Part shown: positions 43,501 through 54,900 of the stretch, piece by piece | Layout of the letters: every line of letters begins with the position of its first letter | Numbering within the stretch: the first letter of the stretch is position 1 | DNA from: Eunapius fragilis | Lineage: Eukaryota; Porifera; Demospongiae; Spongillida; Spongillidae | Reading direction: 5' to 3' | Assembly: GCA_963681505.1 (NCBI GenBank) | Contig: OY811971.1 | Coordinates: forward strand, 917,501-981,500 | DNA length: 64,000 nt | Notes under the pieces: generated by a model | The model's database searches: none | What the model saw: the letters and a program-made list of their open reading frames with translations, nothing else | Told to the model about the DNA's origin: nothing | Program-made: the position numbers and the translations under genes

Positions 43501-44057
43501 AGGTCTGTGGTAACGCAGTGCCAGGAATCACGAAATTAAGTTGCTGAAAGGTCAAAATGATGGAGAGCAATGTTAGGATCTAATGTGCTAGGACTGGAGT
43601 TAGTTTGTCTTCATCATTCTGCTGAAAAATCTTGTGCATAGCTGATGCTGCTTCAGACATTTGGATGGAGTGATCGAATGTAGAAAACTGCTTGTAACCC
43701 TTGATAGCATCTACGATGTTTGATGTGCCATCTCTGGATGTTGCAAAAGCGACTTTTGAAGTTTCAACTGGGTTACGGATTCCCTACTCCCCCCCGTTCG
43801 TGCAGGAAGTGTAAACAGGTGATGCTCTTGATTGGATATGGTGCCTGCAAACAACTGCTGGCCAGAACATCTGATTCACTGCGCCTTGAATTGGGACATA
43901 TTCATCATCAAAGTCAGTTAGGGAGTATGCGCTGTAAGTATGACCATTCAAACTGTAAAGACTTTGCTAAGGCTGATGTAATTGGTTAACGTAGAGTAAC
44001 TTCATTTAGTTGCTTTCCATTACGCGCAGTCAATTACCCCCCCCCCCCTTCCTCTGC

Positions 44058-44123
44058 CACGCCCCTTCTTACGTCCGCCCCTGCATCTCTCACGCCCCTT
44101 CGTACGTCCGCCCCTGCATCTCT
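44058..44123. repeat. 33-bp direct duplication
   Basis: CACGCCCCTTCTTACGTCCG... and CACGCCCCTTCGTACGTCCG... are two adjacent 33-bp units differing by one base. The motif resembles the CAGGGGCGGACGTAC sequence at 34208 in inverse orientation, so it may be a transposon end. Confidence 0.8.
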
Positions 44124-44837
44124 CCATGCAGAGCCGGCATGGCATTGTATAGCAACTGCAACACTGACGTTCTGCAGACATGACTCATACATGAATTACT
44201 ACTATACGCATCTGCTTACATAAACAACGCATGTGCGTTTTATTTAATGAAATGTACATGACTGTGTACACGTGATGTGGGGGCACCCCTACATTACCTC
44301 GTACCATATAGAACCATGAATCTCAACTAAGCAATGCTGTCTTTGCACGCATGCACATCGTAGCTCAGGTGATTTAGAAAAGTATATGTCCATCAACATG
44401 GTTAAGGGAGTGATTAAAATCTGCATGATAAGCAATTCAAACTACAATATAGACCTTCTGCAGCGCGTGTCTTAAGTTATATCCGTCACGGTGCACCGTG
44501 CAGATATTTTTTTCACTTTGCACGTCATAATGTGGGAACGAGATAAATAAGCGGACGTGAACGTACTGCCTAATTGCAGCTCTCCACGTCTGTACCCCAG
44601 ACTGCTGCATCTGTGTCCCCGACACATGCTGTCTCCCAGCACGGCGTCTGCATGCATGGCTTCTCTGGTCCTTCTAAGTATCAAAGGCTCGGGCGGCGAC
44701 CTGTATGCCATACTTCTGCAGCCTGGTGTAATGTTAAGTCGTCACTCTTAGTGGGAGTATGCATATTTGGTGGTCGTGTAGTGGTGGAGGGCCTGCTAGT
44801 TGTATATAGTTCATGCTATTGGCATAGGACTAGGTTG

Positions 44838-45200
44838 AGTGGCTGATCCCTGTAAGCAAGAATAATGGGCTTGCCAATAATCTTTGCCTAGTAGCTTAAA
44901 CGTAGTCCTCCACTGTCACCCTGGACCTTTTTTAAATAGTGTATGCACTTGACATTGTATATGAACACTTGGACACTCACACTATTCACGCTATGGCGGT
45001 ATTAATTGACTCCTCGTATGGACTGGGGACAAAGAGCTTGACAACATGTTGTGCTATTATTCATAAGTAGCAGCTACCAACATTAACCCTGTCATCAGTA
45101 AACCTTAATTCATCCTGCGATGAGTTGCCTACTGGTGCGCACGCGTATTTGAATTCTTTGATGGATAGACCTATTTCAACGCAAATACAACTTATGGTAA
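44838..45200. repeat. Duplicated segment, copy 2
   Basis: Collinear with 42310-42640 (GGGCTTGCCAATAATCTTTG, TATGAACACTTG, ATAGACCTATTTCAACG). Confidence 0.75.
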
Positions 45201-45785
45201 TTGATATCAACTTAAATACTTTCCATTACATGCATTCAAAAGGAGGTGCATGCAAGTGGCTATCAGTTGAAGATGAGTGTCCAATTCCTGCATCTCTGAA
45301 TGTATAGTTTTCTGTACATACCTTCATGGACCTCCATCTTGGTACTGATTATATATTTTGTGGCATGTATATGTAATTTCACGATGCATTGTGGCAGAAC
45401 ATATTCCTCAAATGGCCAACAGATGTCCACACACACAGGGAGAACATGAGAGGCAGATGCCAGCCCATCGAGTGAATTGTGAATGTACAAGTTACCATCT
45501 GCGAGCCTCACCCGACCATCTACACAATGCCCATGCAAACACCCTCCCTTCCATGTTTTTGTCCTGTTAATTAATGTACATAATCAATAGTCCACCCCTA
45601 AGAAGGTCGGTTTCTCTCCTTGCCCCACTTCCATAATGGTGTTCCAGTATCTTGGACTCGGTACACTTCCATACATGTGCATGCTTTCTTTAATCAGCTG
45701 TTTGTACTGCCATATCAGCTAACACCCACATCCCCTAGAAGTAATGCATACTGGGATGTTAGTGGTGAGATCTAACCACTAGTGA

Positions 45786-45902
45786 ATAGAGGGAGGGATG
45801 GAGGGAGGGAAGGAGGGGAGGGAGTGATGGAGGGAGAGAGAGAGCAGAGAGGGAGGGAGGGAAAGATGTAGGTGGTTGGAAGGGAACAAAGGAGGGAGGG
45901 GT
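45786..45902. repeat. GGGA/GA-rich low-complexity tract
   Basis: Irregular GGGAGGGA and GAGAGA runs. Confidence 0.9.
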
Positions 45903-46173
45903 TTGTACCATTCATTCTATACATGCATGCTGCATGGTAGTTCAGTGCAATAAAAATATATCAGCAATGGATCACACAGACTTGGATACACACTACAGAG
46001 CCCTTGCATGCAGAGATGATTTTATCATTTCAGTAAGTGCCTAGATCTTGTTGTGGAAGTTTATCAAACAGCAAGCGCAGATAGCATTGTTCTATAATTG
46101 GGTTGTGCAAACAGGGGCTCATAATACTATTAAAATACATGCTTGATATGCAAAGAAAAATTACATGAAATGG

Positions 46174-47463
46174 TTACATGACACTGATGCTATGGTAGTG
46201 GTCCTTTCTTGGGTGGCGGTCCATCAAGCCCTCGTAGCAGATGGGACTGTCACTGACGTCTGACGGCACGTTCGAAGCCTTCTTCTCCACAGTGTAGCTC
46301 ATGACGGAGAGCTCGGCCTCACACGAACTCCTCAACCTCCTCCTGATCCTGGTCACGCCGAGCCACACAAACACAGCGGCCGGGTACGCCCAGGGCACGA
46401 GGACGAGGAAGTGCAGGAGTAACGACGCGGCTAAAGGCGGGAGCCCGGTGCTGTTGAGGAGGGAGACGAGGGCCAGGTCGAATAGGAGCAGGGCGTCCAC
46501 CACGTTCAGCCAGGACCTCTTGTACGGCTGCAGGGCCGTGTGAGAGACGGCCGTGAGGACGGTGAGGACCTGGAAGAAGAAGACGCTGCTGGCCTCTGTG
46601 GACAAGCACAGGACTGGAACCAAGAACACGGCCTGGCGTGCGATGAAGTAGAAGCTGGCCAACCACCTGGACCCTCTCCTGTAGCAAGTTTGGTACTCGC
46701 TGAGCATTCCGTTGTTACACGGCCTGTTATGTGAGCTCCTCAGTCTCTCCACGAGGGGCCCAAACGCCAACACCAGCACGGATGGCAGGAGCAGCGCGCA
46801 CTCCACTACCAGGGCCAGCAGGACGTGGGGGAGGTGCTTAGCTTCGTCGAATAGCTCCGCGCTGGGCTCCACGGCAACGTAGAGGCGACTGTTTAGGCTG
46901 ACAGGGGTGAGCAGCTTCAGACTGACCTCGCTGAGGGAGGAAAAGACGAGTACGAAGAGGAGACAGTTTATCTGCACGCTCGGTATCTTGTTGAGTGAGG
47001 TGCGTGGAAACCTCTTGCAGCTCCACTTCCCCACGGAGAGCACTAACATCACCAGGAGGAAGACAAGAGGGTGGAGATAACGGAGGGTCCAGTAGCCCAG
47101 GTTGTCCAATGACTCAAATGCGCACCACTCTATCAGCCCCAGGAACCTTGGGTTCAGCTGCACAATGCCCGAAAATACGTCGACTGAAGCCTTTAGGAAG
47201 AGGGAGGGAGGGTTTGAGGGGAGCAGAAGTGGCACAACGCTGAAGTAGTAAATGAAAGCGAAAGTGCATCCGGTTCCTAGCTTTGCATTCAATTGGAGGA
47301 TTACCGTTGCGAATACAATAATGGCTACCCAGAATAGGATGATGCAGAAAGTGAAGAAGACAGTATGCAGAGCGGAGCATGTCTGAGAAGGGACGCACTG
47401 CAAGGCATCGTACGTGAACGAATGGTTGTACTTGCACCTGGAGCAGAGAACCCCGCCCCTGCA
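46174..47463 (-). CDS. Last exon of a multi-pass membrane protein
   Basis: The exon opens after the acceptor TTTCTAG at 47464 and reads CRGGVLCSRCKYNHSFTYDA then LQCVPSQTCS, a small extracellular Cys module, then about nine hydrophobic segments (for example FFTFCIILFWVAIIVFATVI, LHPLVFLLVMLVLSVG, HVLLALVVECALLLPSVLVL, FYFIARQAVFLVPVLCL) and a cytoplasmic tail ending YHSISVM. This Cys-module-plus-membrane-block layout is that of large receptor-like proteins abundant in sponge genomes (established from memory, no family name). Upstream exons with the ectodomain are not identified in the window; no intact reading frame of that kind is seen up to 64 kb. GC content is visibly higher than in its surroundings. 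Confidence 0.8.
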   Translation of the reverse strand, partial: CRGGVLCSRCKYNHSFTYDALQCVPSQTCSALHTVFFTFCIILFWVAIIVFATVILQLNAKLGTGCTFAFIYYFSVVPLLLPSNPPSLFLKASVDVFSGIVQLNPRFLGLIEWCAFESLDNLGYWTLRYLHPLVFLLVMLVLSVGKWSCKRFPRTSLNKIPSVQINCLLFVLVFSSLSEVSLKLLTPVSLNSRLYVAVEPSAELFDEAKHLPHVLLALVVECALLLPSVLVLAFGPLVERLRSSHNRPCNNGMLSEYQTCYRRGSRWLASFYFIARQAVFLVPVLCLSTEASSVFFFQVLTVLTAVSHTALQPYKRSWLNVVDALLLFDLALVSLLNSTGLPPLAASLLLHFLVLVPWAYPAAVFVWLGVTRIRRRLRSSCEAELSVMSYTVEKKASNVPSDVSDSPICYEGLMDRHPRKDHYHSISVM

Positions 47464-47466
47464 CTA

Positions 47467-48570
47467 GAAATTCTTTTTGTTGAAACAACGTATTCTTAAA
47501 TGGTTAAAACAATTGAAACTGAAGTAACAGTTTAAATGTTGTTTTAACAGTATTAACAGTCATTGAAATAATGATTAGCCTGTTATTAAAGGTACAGCTT
47601 TTTTAAACGACAATTTAAACTTTATACCTAGGTTGTTGATATAACAAATAAAGGATTAGTTAAAATGATCATAATTATTGTACATTCGAGCTTTTTAATA
47701 AGCAATTTTAACTTTACAGGTAGTTGATATAATAAAGGATTAGTTAAGATAACTATATTTAATGTAAGTTTCATTTTATCTGGATAGTTGATATAACAAA
47801 GCATTGGTCAAAATAAGTATAATTGTAGATTTGATTTATTTAAAGTACCCATTTTGACAAATTTACTGTCGAGAAATTGTTTTAGCATCTATATTTAAAC
47901 CACATGCACAGCATAATGTTACATCAGACAAGTATGCAAATCAAATAATCAAGCACAAAAGCAGCAGCATAAAGTATGTATTGTAAAGTCAGTCAGTTAG
48001 TCACATAATTCATTATGTCGCTGCTTGTAGTCAGATATGTTGCAGTTCTTGAGGAAGCTTGAACACAAATTCTTGAAGAAATAGACAAACCTCTTAAAGG
48101 GACTTGCTATGCTTTCAATTGAATACACAGTGAGCAGCAAACCACAAGCACATCCCCTTGACAAACGTGGATGTTTCACGCAAGATGATGCCTTCAACGA
48201 TGATGTAAAAGGCTATCCAAATGCTACAAACCATGGAGCTGACATGAGCTACAAGCTCATCAGGGTTATCTGTTACCTACAATATGATCAAGATAACCAT
48301 AACACCTTCACCGCCACATTGTTACATTGCCATAACACGGTAATTTATTTCCATGTATGTCAACAAAAAAATGATGACCTGTCAGGAGTCATATATATTC
48401 CTAAATCTAATTGTGCACTAATTAATCCCTTTGACCCCTGAACTCATATGAGTGTGACAAATGCAAGTAATCTTGCATTCAATGTGCTAATTGCATTTTA
48501 CCATACACAGTAATTTTGCTGCCAACTGATGATTAATGCCTAATGGCATCCTCCTGGTGGTACATTTATC
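47467..48570. other. AT-rich non-coding
   Basis: Contains repeated TTGATATAACAAA...GGATTAGTTAAAAT blocks (about 47635, 47715, 47785), a degenerate approximately 75-bp tandem repeat. No gene. Confidence 0.5.
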
Positions 48571-48576
48571 TACTGT

Positions 48577-48914
48577 GGTGTGCAGAAAAAAAACTTCTGC
48601 CAGTTTACATCCTTTTTACATTTGATGGTGCATGCTTGTTGTACAGGTCCAAACCTTGGCCTGAAATTGCCATACAAGCTATACTCATTTTTCTCTGGTC
48701 ACAAGTCAGAGCGTCAAGTGAAGCAACAATTGAGATATGCAGAAGAGCATATTGCATTGCTTCACTTTGATGCTCTGAATTGGGACTAGAGAAAATAATT
48801 GTTGCTTAGCAATTTTGGGCCAAGCTCCAAAGGACCTGTACAACAAGTATGCATGCATGCACCATCAAATTTAAAAGGAATTTAAACTGGTAAAACTTCA
48901 TTTTCTGCACACCA
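48577..48914. mobile_element. Foldback element with GGTGTGCAGAAAA ends
   Basis: GTGTGCAGAAAA at the left and TTTTCTGCACAC at the right; inner blocks TTTGATGGTGCATGC and TTGTTGTACAGGTCC are inverted at 48830-48875. The small ORF inside is not supported. Confidence 0.75.
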
Positions 48915-49053
48915 TGGTACCCCATGCAGGAAGACACCTGGTACATTATTTAACACAATCATGGATAGGTATACGACATTCTAGATTACGCTTCACAATT
49001 ACAATTAGGTATTATGTACATGTGCAATACCTATACCTTGCATTTCTCAAATG

Positions 49054-49447
49054 CTACTTAAGGCAATAGGATCTTCCTTGAATTTTGTGTCTTTCTATTC
49101 CAAGATGTTTTACCAGTAGAGTTAAGTCGCGGAGGTCATCCTCATCATCTACAAAAATAAGAACTAGTTAGTGTGTGTAAACACAAATACACGTTCACAC
49201 TGCAACTATGCTGATGGCCCATAAAGGCAAACAGTGGTCCATACATGTGAGCAAACACATCAAACAACATGCAAAATTGTAAATTGTGTACCTTTGTGAA
49301 CATCTCTAATTGCCTTCAAGGTATCGCTGACATTCCTGTCAATGATTCAGAGAATTTAAGGAAAGCTGTAACATTTTTCCTCCACCTCTCCATAGCCTTC
49401 TTAATCAAGTCTTTATTGTCTGTTATCAGGTCCAGCTCAGACTCAAG
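49054..49447 (-). pseudogene. Terminal two exons of a coiled-coil protein, 1-base frameshift
   Basis: Exon 49447-49292 follows TTTTGCAG and reads LESELDLITDNKDLIKKAME then RWRKNVTAFLKFSES; after one missing base it continues DRNVSDTLKAIRDVHK and ends AAAG/GTAC. The next exon, 49148-49054 (after TTTTTGTAG), joins in phase as DDEDDLRDLTLLVKHLGIER and stops ...SYCLK. The 156-base exon would need 157 bases to give the phase used by the junction, which supports a single-base deletion. No named domain recognised; helical throughout. It may be a dead gene or an assembly error. Confidence 0.55.
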
Positions 49448-49719
49448 CTGCAAAATAGAAGAAATTTGACCACACATTATGTATAGAATCCAGACACCTT
49501 TGAACCAATGTCCCCCCTTCCGATGCTAGCCTAGAAAAAGTCAACTGTCAATTTAGTGGGCCTGAAAATGGAATAGCAATATAAAGGTGCCAAATATGTA
49601 CTTTGCTCCTATACAAACTCTCAGACATTCCTATTAGAAATTGTTGCATACACAGCTTCCACATCTCTTTGACTACTTGTAAAGCATAGATTGTAATAAG
49701 AGCACACAATTTATTTACC

Positions 49720-50601
49720 ATGCAAATGAGGTGGTTGCAATGGTAAACCAAGAAATATTAAACCAGTGGTTTATATTTTAACTGGTTTCACGGTTCAACC
49801 AAAGTGTCAAACCAATTTTGCGGTTTAATCCTTAAACGCAGCAATTTGGTTTAAATTTGACTTGGTTTACGCTTTCAACCAATCGAGAAAACCAATTTTG
49901 AATTCATAGTCGCTGATTTCTAATGTTCTTATGCATAAGTAGTAACGATGTACACGGTGAGTGAGGAGGGGAGGGAAGGTCACTATAGCTCCGCAGTTTA
50001 AGTTCTGGGGGAGGAATATAATTCCTGATATAGCCATACGTACATGGGGCGTGTCTGGTCGTACCGCTATTAGGGGATAGCGAGCGCAGCTTGAATGCTA
50101 GTAAATGACTGAATGGATTTCCTTATTTGTTTGTTTCCTTTCTCTTTGTTCCCTTATGGGCCTTTTCTCTCTTCAAGTACATCAAGGTCATGGATCATGT
50201 ATAAGCAACCTGTTGTTCCAAGTTTTCAGTCAGAAGATACGGAGTTATGGGGCTCAGAATTTGACTGTTGCATAGTTATCTGTACCGCCGTACCCGCGTC
50301 CCTTCATTCCATCAAGAGTGTAAATGCCGAGTTTTGCCCTATAACCAGCATTCGAGAAAGCCTTTTAACAAGTTGTAAGATAGCCTGATGGTCAAGAAGG
50401 TGAAGTCATAAGCAATTTAGTGTAGGGTCTAAATTAAGAGTACAATCCACGTTCGTGGCCAATTTTTTTCTTTCTTTATTTATGGTTTCACCAAGAAGAC
50501 TGGTTTATTTGTGAAACCACTAATACGGTTTAAACGTTTAACCAAATTCATTTGGTTTAACGCATAAACCTAGTTTGGTTTGCAACCAAGGTATTTGCAG
50601 T
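49720..50601. mobile_element. Element with subterminal GGTTTA/AACC arrays
   Basis: TGCAAATGAGGTGGTTGCAA at the left is approximately inverted in TTTGCAACCAAGGTATTTGCA at the right; both flanks carry clusters of TGGTTTA/TAAACCA words (49740-49895, 50485-50585). The middle has no supported gene. Confidence 0.6.
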
Positions 50602-51249
50602 GATGTGTACTAGGGAATCAGTAGCATGCAGCTCATCAGTGTGACTTGAAGCTGATAATCACAAACAACTTCAGTAACAGTTACAACTATTTATAGATAC
50701 AATAAGGCAAGCACACTTGTGATGAATATGTTGACACGGATATAGTAAGCGTGAGTCATAGACTGACACTTGAAGTCACTAATAATGAGAAGGGAGAGCC
50801 CATGCGAATACTATTGAGAAGGTTGAAGTATTCCTTTATATGCAATAAGGGCGAGGTACATATTGCGTGCATAAAGATAAAGCAGTGATGGCTGAAGTTG
50901 TGGCAAAGAGACGTGTTTCAGAGTGGTACAGAATGTGTGGTATTTTAACAATTAACCTCTTTATTATTGCACGTCCGGACTGAACCCATTGGCCAAGGTT
51001 TGAGGTGTAACAGGCACGCATGTGCGGCATGGTGTTTGGTGTGTTGATATGGCACCACCCACTTGCACCGTGCCATATCCCGCCCAGAATTCACATCGTC
51101 CATAGAGAAAAGGAGTTTAAAAAAAAAAAAGAAAATCTCACTGGCAGCTGAACGTACTAATGCACAAGCCCAAGCCTTGCACATGCGCACTATAACCAAC
51201 TATTACATCCTTAATGGCATGCAGCAGGCAGCTGTGGCACAGTTATTGC

Positions 51250-51440
51250 GTAGAAACTGACAAAATGTGGGTTGCCATGGTTGCCACACATTGAGCAGTG
51301 ACATGTGGTTTGCTATGGTTACCATACAGGCTTAGTTACCTCTCTGATATACATCACTGTGGATGCCATGGTTACGACACCATGGAGCCGATGACTGTTG
51401 TGACTACCTCACCAACACATCACTGGTTGCTATGGTCACA
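51250..51440. repeat. Reiterated GTTGCCATGG / GGTTACCAT motifs
   Basis: At least six variants of TTG(C)CCATGGTTACC-like words occur in both orientations over 190 bp, spaced 35-60 bp apart. Confidence 0.5.
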
Positions 51441-52059
51441 CACATGGAGCTAATGACCTACACCACTGTGGATAGACTGATTTGACTACCTTTGCAGGCA
51501 ATAAAACATGGTCTACCCTGCAAACACGTAGAACTGTGGGGTGTCTATGAAGACTACTATGATAAAAAACACACAGAATGAATTTTGGGATTGCCTTCAT
51601 AGTAAACAGTTGTGTATGTACTAAACAGTAATGTGTACTGTGCAATAACATTAACTTTGATCAAGTGGGTAATGTGCTCTGTAAGCTGCAATCCAGAACA
51701 TGGGCTATACTTCAATTTCACATTCTCTTACTATAGTGTACTTCGTGCATTTTTTATTTTTATTTTTTATTTTATTTTATTTTTAAATTCCACGTAAACA
51801 TTTAACGTCATTGTAAAATAATAAGCTTAACTGAGCGGTACTTAGTAAGGTTAGTTGGTTTCGCTTGGGCGTATAACTCATTTCAAACCAACCGATTACA
51901 CTTTCCAACCTTATATACGCGGATTGCGAGCCGTTTCTGGCTGCGTGCAAACGACGCGTTTATTAATTAAATGCGGGATTTCACTCTAAGACTTTAGACC
52001 TGTAAATACTAATCTGACATTGACTAGTTGTACCATGTAACTAACGCTTACACGCTTAC

Positions 52060-52354
52060 CGAGCGCTTCAACCGGTGCAGCGTCTTAATGACGCCAATCC
52101 TTTGTCCCAGTGTTCTCAATTCCTGGTCATTAAGTTCCAGAGAAGATAATATCCTCGTCTGCATAATCATAGTTATAGCAAGCTCATAAAATAAAATTCC
52201 ACACTAAACATATCGAAAAAGCCCCTTGGCAACTGTCTAAGCATGAATGTATGCGTATTTGTACAGCAGAGTGGCTTTAACTACCTTCAAACGTTATGCA
52301 GACACTGCCGTCCATGCCATTATCTTTAAGGTAAGCAGATAACTCCCCCACAGT
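52060..52354 (-). pseudogene. SAM-like domain split over two exons
   Basis: The upstream exon (to 52285, donor GAAG/GTAGTT) reads TVGELSAYLKDNGMDGSVCI; the next exon (52158-52060, after TTATGCAG, donor CTCG/GTAAGC) reads SSLELNDQELRTLGQRIGVI then KTLHRLKRS. Together they have the helix pattern of a SAM domain (E-LxxYLxxNGM ... LxxLELNDQELRTLG ... ILK-L). The phases do not agree by one base, so a small indel is likely. It could belong to the same decayed gene as 49054-49447 (same strand), but the link is not shown. Confidence 0.4.
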
Positions 52355-52977
52355 TTTTTTTCTCGAACTGTTTTTTCGTGATGGCGCTGCTAGCATCCGT
52401 TACAAGTGATCTTACTACAAAACTGCTTCAAATAGACAGAACACAAAGGAAAGAGACAATGCCAATCTACTACAGTACCCACTACCACGTGAGGTGGGCT
52501 TTATTTAAAAAATTATTTGTTATTTTACTAATCGGAAGTTTCGTTAGAAACTTCCATATAGGATTTGACCATGACTATGAATGTCATTAAAAAAACGCGA
52601 CCCGTCTGTAACAACACTCCCGACGATCGGATCGTGTAGCTTGTTTTAGCAATCGATCTAGAAGTCAAAAATGAGTAGTTTCGTTTTTGTTTCATGTCGC
52701 TGAACCGCGTGGTTCAGTTGTTGAGAACAAGAGTGTACTGCCCGTCCTCGTACCCAGTCTCGGAACAAGGGGCGGGTCGTCTTCTTATTCTTCTTCTCCT
52801 CCTTCTTCTTGGCAACGCATAACTCAGGACAGGAACATTTCTAAGCGATGAAAATTTCACCAATAGCTTCAGAATCGGCTGGAGGACTCGCTTTTATACA
52901 ATATATGAAAAAAAATTAAGAAAACAAGTAAATAAAAACATTCTCTACGAGAAAGTTGGTGGGATATAGGATTTGAT

Positions 52978-53871
52978 CAGAGATAATATATAGAGGGATT
53001 GGAAACCCACCCACATAACACTAATAAACGCGGATAGGGCTGGCAAGGGTTATGAAGCCATACATGTACTCGCATAATACACTGAACTAAAGCACATTGA
53101 ACTAAAAACGTTGTACTCTGTGTTGGTCTCCAGACCAACACAGAGTACAACGTCTAGGCCTACCCGTATAGAAGAAAAGATCATATGAGGAAAGTCAGCG
53201 CAGAGTAGTACTCTGGCTTATTAATAACAATGTACGTTGAACGCGTCCATGCATTACAATCGATACACTTTCGCGGAGTGAGCAGGGCCCAAACAACTTT
53301 TGATTCGAACCAAATTAAGCATCGGTCAAGTTATCAACATAGCACAATCAGAAAATATACCTTAAACTATCGTCTTTCCAGGTAGTGGGACGATACAGGT
53401 ACCAAACGGAAGGGACTCCAAATGTCAAACAAAAGCCAGAAACACGCGTTTTGCTTAACAGGAGCTCTCCAAACCACCTTTGTGTCACTCACAACACCGA
53501 GATCTACCTGTTGCAGCAAAAATGAACCGCATGTGTCATGCAGGAAAGCTGATGGAGGTACAAAACGACGCCGTGTCAAGATGGCGTCCCGAAGACAAAG
53601 GAATACAACTTTTTTTAACTAGGCTCACAACAAATATAGCGTAAAACTGTATTCCCTCACGCCTTTACTATCGTACAAATCGAATTTGCTGGGCTGTTGT
53701 CGCACAAAACTCCACTGAATTTGACAAAAAATCGATCTCTACTCCCGCCTTTTCCAGAGATATTGCACGTTTATAGGTGTGATTCGCACTAGATAGCCCT
53801 GTCCACGTGCATTGCATAGAGAGTATACGCGTGCGTGGGTGGGTTTCCAATCCCTCTATATATTATCTCTG
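52978..53871. mobile_element. CAGAGATAAT-family element nested in the foldback
   Basis: Ends CAGAGATAATATATAGAGGG and its inverse, with ATTTGAT duplicated at 52971-52977 and 53872-53878. No coding region recognised inside. Confidence 0.9.
53110..53153. repeat. Perfect 21-bp-arm hairpin
   Basis: CGTTGTACTCTGTGTTGGTC(T)/CC/(A)GACCAACACAGAGTACAACG: both 21-base arms match exactly around a 2-base centre. Confidence 0.95.
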
Positions 53872-54447
53872 ATTTGATTATGACATTGGTGGTGTAAAAA
53901 GCAAGGAAACAAGGTCTTATCAGAAGGGAAAATATCATAGTCCTATATTTAGCACACAAACAACACATGCCCTAGAAATGTGCTAAATATAGGACTATGA
54001 CATTTTCCCTTCTGATAAGACCGTGTTTCCTTGCTTTTTACACCACCAATGTCATAATCAAATCCTATATCCCACCAACTTTCTCGTAAAGAATGTTTTT
54101 ATTTACTTGTACAACTTAAAAAGGCAACTGTTCCCATGCAACATGTTGATAGCCATTGGTGAACCTCATGAGATCACTGTCGTATATGTAGGATGGGTGA
54201 TGGGCGTGGTTTACGATGCATGTTACTGAGCTGGCATTACAAACATAAAGCAGGACATTAGGCTACAATGACTGGTATTGCCGAACACGATCTCGATCCA
54301 ATTATTGTCATATATCTTTTTGAAGATATACATTTCATTTGCACGCATCATCTTTCCTGGAAGACTTTTGCAATACCACGTTAGGTTGAGACGATCGCAT
54401 TCTAGGATCCATTAACAGTAGTTTCGAGTACCCATATAATTAAATCT

Positions 54448-54900
54448 GAACCTGCGGCAGCAGGTTCAATATAGGATTGATTGAGGGTTGATGAATGTCA
54501 TTAATAAAATTTCACTAGCGTCTGGAGGGACAACGGCAGTGTTGCCGCGATCCACTTAAGATCAAAGGAATCGTCGAGCTCGATAGGATGGGATCGACAT
54601 ATATCGACGACTCGTCAGCGGCAACACTGGACAACGGAGAAACGGATCGCTTATCTCTTTATTGCGATAGAATGAGGGTACAACGACCTACAGTTCTACG
54701 TTGGTACCGTGTCATAAAACGGTGTGGTTATAGAGAAACAAACAATTTCCTGTTTCTCGTGCCCAGTCCTAAAATAATTCTCCATCGTCGTCGTCGTCGT
54801 CGTCTTCTTAGGAAGGTATAACTCGAGCTAGGAACGGTTTAGAAGGACGGGAATAGTACCAATCGCTTCGAAATTTACCGGCACGTTATCCATACATCAT
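54448..54900. repeat. Dispersed repeat 'A' (copy 2)
   Basis: Collinear with 8645-8998, from TCTGAACCTGCGGCAGCAGG to ACCGGCACGTTATCC. It is longer because of the 93-bp insertion at 54537 and an expanded (CGT)n run. Confidence 0.85.
54537..54629. mobile_element. 93-bp hAT MITE
   Basis: CAGTGTTGCCGC...GCGGCAACACTG with the 8-bp GACAACGG duplicated (54529-54536, 54630-54637). Copy 1 of repeat A at 8730 has the uninterrupted site GGACAACGGAGAAACGG, an empty-site control. It has the same terminal 12 bp as the 4874-6083 hAT element. Confidence 0.95.

Larger units (their letters stand above)
52924..54111. mobile_element. Foldback element, copy 2, split by a nested insertion
   Basis: Arms ACAAGTAAATAAAAACATTC ... 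GAATGTTTTTATTTACTTGT as in copy 1. The left arm is interrupted at ATTTGAT by the 894-bp element 52978-53871; removing that insert and one ATTTGAT restores the match to the right arm, which reads ATAATCAAATCC without a break. The A-type repeat sequence lies just upstream (about 52780-52900). Confidence 0.9.

Noticed and set aside
45263..45538. Minus-strand 91-aa ORF with VRLADG and Cys, SRCR-like at first sight
   Set aside because: Only one short motif fits; remaining Cys spacing does not match an SRCR domain and no splice sites stand out.
47997..48197. Minus-strand 66-aa ORF as an extra 3' exon of the 49-kb gene
   Set aside because: The 49-kb exons already reach an in-phase stop at 49054; no acceptor makes this ORF a convincing exon.
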